From contig CAIMNT010000147.1 in the NCBI GenBank assembly GCA_903842855.1, positions 1 through 7,785 of the forward strand: DNA of 7,785 bases, written 5' to 3'. Below are positions 6,480-7,785 of this stretch, one piece after another. The stretch comes from an uncultured Actinomycetes bacterium. Lineage in GTDB: Bacteria > Actinomycetota > Actinomycetes > Nanopelagicales > Nanopelagicaceae. The notes under the pieces were generated by a model. That model had not been told where the DNA came from and did not search any database. It saw only the letters and a program-made list of their open reading frames with translations. Every line of letters begins with the position of its first letter. Position 1 is the first letter of the stretch. A program made the position numbers and the translations under genes.

Positions 6480-7567
6480 TGTCATCGAATCTGCAGGATG
6501 TAAGCGCGGCTGGTGTTTCGATCTGGCTCGATGATCTTTCGCGCGATCGACTCCAAAGTGGAAGCTTGGCAGAACTCATCGCAACATCGAGCGTTGTCGG
6601 AGTTACCACAAACCCCAGCATCTTCTCGGCCGCAATCAAGGGCTCAGCGCTTTATAAGGAAGATGTCTTAACCCTGAAGGCCAAAGGTGCCGACACGGCC
6701 GCAATCATCACAGAACTCACGACATCAGATGTGACTGCTGCGTGTGATCTCTTTACATCTACCTACGAAGCCTCGCACCATGTAGATGGTCGAGTGAGCA
6801 TCGAGATTGATCCCTTTCTCGCGCACGAGACCGCACCTACAATTGAACAAGGTAAGTCTCTCTGGTCACTTATCAATCGACCAAACTTGCTCGTCAAAGT
6901 TCCGGCCACCCTTGAAGGACTCCCGGCTATCCGAGAGTTGACCGCCGCAGGAATCAGTATCAATGTCACTCTGATCTTCTCGGTGGAGCGGTACGAGAAA
7001 GTTATGGATGCCTACCTCTCAGGGCTTGAAGATCGTCTTGCCGCAGGTCATTCCATCAACGAGATTCACTCCGTTGCATCGTTCTTCGTTTCTCGAATTG
7101 ATACCGAGATTGATAAGCGCCTTGACGCAATTGCGGCGGGCTCTCCCCTTCGTGGCAAATCGGCTATTGCAAATGCAGTACTTGCGTATGAGGCCTACCT
7201 CGGAGTTATTGCTTCCCCTCGCTGGGCTGCACTGAAAACTAAAGGCGCTAATCAACAACGTCCACTCTGGGCTTCAACCGGCGTAAAAGACAAGGCATAC
7301 GACTCAACTCGCTATGTCGTTGAACTAATAGCTCCGCATTGCGTTAACACAATGCCTGAAGCAACGTTGAATGAAGTCCGAGCTCACGGTGTTGTCCGTG
7401 GTGACACGATTACCCCTGCGATAGCTAGTGCACACGAACACTTCGTAGCACTTGCTGCAGCAGGAATCGATTTTGCCGATGTTGTTTCGTTCTTGGAGAA
7501 AGATGGAGTTAAGAAATTTGCCGATGCCTGGCAAGAACTACTAGACAATGTAAGTGCGGTGTCATAA
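6479..7567 (+). CDS. tal: Transaldolase (long actinobacterial type)
   Basis: 362 residues, longer than E. coli TalB (about 317) as usual for the actinobacterial subtype. It transfers a dihydroxyacetone unit from sedoheptulose 7-phosphate to glyceraldehyde 3-phosphate through a Schiff base. The (beta/alpha)8 barrel motifs are in order: WLDDL (16-20), GVTTNPSIF (41-49), EIDPFLAHET (109-118), the Schiff-base lysine K140 in NLLVKVPAT, GISINVTLIFS (158-168), SVASFFVSRID (198-208), LWASTGVKDKAYDSTRYV and VNTMPEATL. The catalytic acid candidates are D18/D19 and E145; N45 and T164 are in place. The start is the ATG overlapping the tkt stop, with AAGGCGGG just upstream as a modest ribosome binding site. 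The TAA is followed immediately, and in the same frame, by the ATG of the next gene. This position suits a pathway unit in which tkt, tal and pgi interconvert sugar phosphates. Confidence 0.96.
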   Translation: MSSNLQDVSAAGVSIWLDDLSRDRLQSGSLAELIATSSVVGVTTNPSIFSAAIKGSALYKEDVLTLKAKGADTAAIITELTTSDVTAACDLFTSTYEASHHVDGRVSIEIDPFLAHETAPTIEQGKSLWSLINRPNLLVKVPATLEGLPAIRELTAAGISINVTLIFSVERYEKVMDAYLSGLEDRLAAGHSINEIHSVASFFVSRIDTEIDKRLDAIAAGSPLRGKSAIANAVLAYEAYLGVIASPRWAALKTKGANQQRPLWASTGVKDKAYDSTRYVVELIAPHCVNTMPEATLNEVRAHGVVRGDTITPAIASAHEHFVALAAAGIDFADVVSFLEKDGVKKFADAWQELLDNVSAVS

Positions 7568-7785
7568 ATGGTCTCTGTATCCGGTTTAGCGCTATCAGTT
7601 GCCACAGATGCAACTAAAAGTTCGCTTAACGCAATTCTCTCGCGACTTGCGACTAAAGATCACACCTTGTGGGGTCCAGAGGCCGAGACTGAGGCTGCTA
7701 TTCGTCTTAACTGGATCGATCTGCCAACTAGTTCCAGAGCGCTTCTCCCAGAGTTAGATGCCCTCACCGCATGGGCTCGTACACG
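7568..7785 (+). CDS. pgi: Glucose-6-phosphate isomerase (5' part, cut by window edge)
   Basis: 72 complete codons are visible before the window ends. The translation contains RLATKDHTLWGPEAETEAAIRL cut into recognisable parts: TKDHTLWGPEAE near residues 29-40, AAIRLNWIDLP near 44-54, and SSRALLPELDAL near 56-67. This N-terminal pattern is what I recall from the actinobacterial pgi copies that sit next to tal. The enzyme interconverts glucose 6-phosphate and fructose 6-phosphate, linking glycolysis to the pentose phosphate pathway; the SIS catalytic domains are outside the window. The ATG directly abuts the tal TAA and shares its frame; no strong ribosome binding site is visible, so reinitiation after tal is likely. 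The identification rests on a short N-terminus plus context, so it is good but not certain. Confidence 0.8.
   Translation, partial: MVSVSGLALSVATDATKSSLNAILSRLATKDHTLWGPEAETEAAIRLNWIDLPTSSRALLPELDALTAWART

Overview
The window looks like a compact chromosomal core region of an actinobacterium with moderate GC (roughly half G+C by eye). Three things point there. The sufR-sufB-sufD-Rieske order is actinobacterial, the divergent ctaA and downstream tkt-tal match the layout I remember from Streptomyces and Mycobacterium, and the protein signatures fit (SufR LCQHHCP, long transketolase and transaldolase). The balanced base composition and near-zero gene spacing suggest a streamlined low-GC lineage, possibly freshwater Nanopelagicales (acI). 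That placement is inference.

Left part (1-3347, minus strand): an Fe-S cluster assembly operon read right to left. It runs sufR (Fe-S-sensing repressor), sufB, sufD, then the 5' end of a Rieske-type ferredoxin gene cut by the window edge. Junctions are ATGA, TAATG and ATGA overlaps, so translation is probably coupled. SufB and SufD form the scaffold with SufC, whose gene would lie beyond the left edge.

Divergent gap (3348-3453): 106 bp between sufR and ctaA. On the sufR side, spanning its most likely GTG start, is a sequence matching both SufR operator motifs I recall from actinobacteria (CAAC-N6-GTTG and ACACT-N5-TGTGA). On the ctaA side a TANNNT -10 element (TAGGCT) sits at exactly the spacing expected for a leaderless mRNA. 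ctaA (3454-4338, plus strand) encodes heme A synthase.

Right part (4425-7785, plus strand): a pentose-phosphate/sugar-phosphate operon of tkt (transketolase), tal (transaldolase) and the 5' end of pgi (glucose-6-phosphate isomerase). tkt/tal overlap by one base. tal and pgi directly abut in the same reading frame, separated only by the tal stop codon. An 86-bp gap before tkt carries a 22-bp imperfect palindrome and a good ribosome binding site.

I found no mobile element, CRISPR array, RNA gene or obviously novel system; every gene belongs to a known family. The points worth checking are regulatory (SufR operator over a start codon, leaderless divergent pair, tkt dyad) and architectural (in-frame tal/pgi junction, no ctaB between ctaA and tkt).
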